From positions 16,360 through 80,359 of the forward strand of contig JAMOAY010000016.1 of the NCBI GenBank assembly GCA_039908525.1: a stretch of DNA of 64,000 nucleotides, in the 5' to 3' direction. Source of the stretch: Magnetaquicoccus sp039908525. Its GTDB lineage: Bacteria > Pseudomonadota > Magnetococcia > Magnetococcales > Magnetaquicoccaceae. Every line of letters starts with the position of its first letter. Position 1 is the first letter of the stretch. A model generated the notes under the pieces. It was not told where the DNA came from, ran no database searches, and saw only the letters and a program-made list of their open reading frames with translations. The position numbers and the translations under genes were made by a program. Below are positions 62,657 through 64,000 of this stretch, piece by piece.

Positions 62657-64000
62657 ATGGCCGAACATCAAGACACCCAGGAACAGCAACAGGCTGCCGA
62701 GATCATCAACCTGAAGGCGGAGGATCCGCCGCAGGCGGTTCACGCAGACGAGTTGGCGCAGAATGTCAACCTGGAGAGCAGGGAGCAGGATGATCTGGCC
62801 AATCTGCAACCCGGGGTGGGCAACCTGGAGGTCTCCAGAAATACACGACAATCCGATGCAGAGGCAAACGCCGGGGCTCAGTTGGTGATGGATGATCTCG
62901 GGCAACTGCAGCGGGTGGCCGCAGTCGACAACCCGGCCGGTGCCCGTCAGGATCCTGTCCCCCTGCCGCCGACGGGAGAGCCGGCCTTCCAGCCGATCGG
63001 TTTCGACTCGGACACCACGCCGATGGATGGGGCGAGGGCTCGGCGCACTGTAGAACCGGACCTGACGCTGCCCCCTGGCGCACGTTCGGGTGCAGAGGCT
63101 GCGCCGGACAGTGCCGAGGCAGGACAAGACGCTGCCGATGGTCGGGCGCTTTCTGGCAATCAGGCGGGCGCCGGCGGGCAGGCTGCCCGCAGTGGCGAAT
63201 TGGCGGCCGACATCGAAAACATCGAAAGGGGTGGTGGCGGTGCGGCGGTGGTAGAGGCCGTGCGGAGTGAGGCTGTCACGGCCGGTCCGGTGACCTCTGA
63301 GCCGGCGACGACCGCGCCCGTGACGACTGCGCCGGTCACGACCATTCCGGTGACCTCCGAGCCGGCGACGACCGCTTCTGTCACAACCGGACCGGTGACG
63401 ACCGAGCCGGTGACAACCGGGCCGGTGACAACCGAGCCGCATGGCACGACGCAGCCGGGGGGAACAACCGCACCGGATGGGACGACCGATCCCGATTGGA
63501 CGACTGCACCGAGCGCAACCGCAGGTCCAGGGGGCACGACCAATCCGGACGGGACGGCTGATCCTGATGGGGCGGGCGGTCCGATTGGAACACGCCCGCC
63601 ATTCACGACACGTCCGCCTCACACAACGCGCCCGCCGCGTACGACGGAGCCACCCGCGACGACGGAACCGCCTGCGACGACGGAGCCTCCAGCCACGACG
63701 ACGGCGCCTCCTGTTACCACGACGGAGCCACCCGCGACGACGACGGAGCCTCCGGCCACGACGACCGAGCCTCCGGCCACGACGACGGCGCCTCCTGCGA
63801 CGACGACGGAACCGCCTGTGACGACGACGGAACCGCCTGTGACGACGACGGCGCCTCCTGTTACCACGACGGAGCCGCCCGCGACGACGACGGAGCCTCC
63901 GGCCACGACGACGGCGCCTCCTGTTACCACGACGGAGCCACCCGCGACGACGACGGAGCCTCCGGCCACGACGACCGAGCCTCCGGCCACGACGACGGCG
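62657..64000 (+). CDS. Start of a large Pro/Thr-repeat protein, probable type I secretion substrate (3' end outside window)
   Basis: The frame starts at ATG 62657 with CAGGAG seven bases upstream and has no stop before the window end (448 codons seen). Residues 1-200 are polar and acidic, without a signal peptide. From about residue 205 the protein becomes Thr/Pro-rich: first TTxPV units (ATTAPVTTAPVTTIPVT), then an EPPATTT-type heptad repeat that continues to the edge. Lack of a Sec signal, repeat structure and position next to the T1SS genes suggest an exported giant adhesin-like protein. No RTX or VCBS repeats are visible in the part shown, so the export route is inferred. The Thr/Pro-rich stretch could be the target of the glycosyltransferase. 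Confidence 0.7.
   Translation, partial: MAEHQDTQEQQQAAEIINLKAEDPPQAVHADELAQNVNLESREQDDLANLQPGVGNLEVSRNTRQSDAEANAGAQLVMDDLGQLQRVAAVDNPAGARQDPVPLPPTGEPAFQPIGFDSDTTPMDGARARRTVEPDLTLPPGARSGAEAAPDSAEAGQDAADGRALSGNQAGAGGQAARSGELAADIENIERGGGGAAVVEAVRSEAVTAGPVTSEPATTAPVTTAPVTTIPVTSEPATTASVTTGPVTTEPVTTGPVTTEPHGTTQPGGTTAPDGTTDPDWTTAPSATAGPGGTTNPDGTADPDGAGGPIGTRPPFTTRPPHTTRPPRTTEPPATTEPPATTEPPATTTAPPVTTTEPPATTTEPPATTTEPPATTTAPPATTTEPPVTTTEPPVTTTAPPVTTTEPPATTTEPPATTTAPPVTTTEPPATTTEPPATTTEPPATTTA
63280..64000. repeat. Coding tandem repeat, Pro/Thr-rich (21-bp units)
   Basis: Imperfect 12-18-bp units (ccggtgacnacc-like) to about 63450, then from about 63640 near-regular 21-bp units encoding PPATTTE or PPVTTTA to the window end. 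The repetitive DNA explains several long frames on both strands that are not genes. Confidence 0.85.

Noticed and set aside
63619..63990. Minus-strand frame of Gly/Val repeats (AGGSVVV)
   Set aside because: Antisense reading of the Pro/Thr coding repeat.
63640..64000. Possible CRISPR or tandem noncoding repeat
   Set aside because: Units are 21 bp with no spacers and keep one open reading frame; it is a coding repeat.

Overview
The window is 64 kb of GC-rich, gene-dense bacterial chromosome from a Gram-negative proteobacterium. I infer a relative of the marine magnetotactic cocci (Magnetococcales). The grounds are a two-gene ATP-citrate lyase whose large subunit is about 300 residues longer than the Chlorobium type (the form reported from Magnetococcus, called type II), a class I lysyl-tRNA synthetase, a CIRCE-controlled groESL operon, many hybrid sensor kinases, and the opening of a very repetitive secreted protein next to a type I secretion locus. 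No magnetosome (mam/mms) gene is present, so the assignment is an inference. No transposase, integrase, CRISPR array or rRNA operon was found.

Layout. 0-5.3 kb: the 3' end of lysS, a hybrid histidine kinase, a PemK/MazF-type toxin-antitoxin pair, a tiny Pro/Lys-rich protein divergent from a HU gene, then tRNA-Val and tRNA-Asp. 5.4-9.7 kb: ATP-citrate lyase, the key enzyme of the reductive TCA cycle, which points to autotrophy. 9.7-17.3 kb: a CheY-like regulator, groES-groEL, an MscK-type mechanosensitive channel and a FimV-like protein. 17.4-26 kb: housekeeping genes, mostly on the minus strand (gshA, rpmE, rho, coaE, pilD, terC, an ArnT-like glycosyltransferase), with ogt on plus. 26-34.5 kb: a small secreted Cys protein, a coiled-coil protein built on an 11-residue repeat, a haem-c-type chemoreceptor coupled to a small unknown gene and a DegT aminotransferase, lysA with the small lipoprotein gene lptM, and an iron/oxygen group (hemerythrin, FTR1 permease, periplasmic partner). 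34.6-44.4 kb: a SagB-type oxidoreductase, then a four-gene signalling operon of a substrate-binding protein and three sensor kinases. One of these kinases is broken by a G11 tract just before its HPt domain. 44.5-46.8 kb: pheT without an adjacent pheS.

The most interesting part is 47.3-64 kb. It combines a TolC-like outer-membrane protein fused to two SPOR domains, two HlyD-type adaptors, a single 1299-residue polypeptide containing two complete and unequal type I secretion ABC half-transporters, a glycosyltransferase-methyltransferase fusion, a LuxR/AAA regulator, a Ser/Thr kinase-FGE fusion, and the start of a Pro/Thr-repeat protein that runs off the window. I read this as an export, modification and regulation cassette for a giant repetitive surface protein. 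The fused heteromeric transporter and its two adaptors are the parts I would regard as possibly undescribed.

Several intergenic gaps hold members of one family of short GC-rich palindromes (core like ggtccaggggcNNNgcccctgg). The gap between pheT and tolC holds a roughly 400-bp inverted repeat built from such units.
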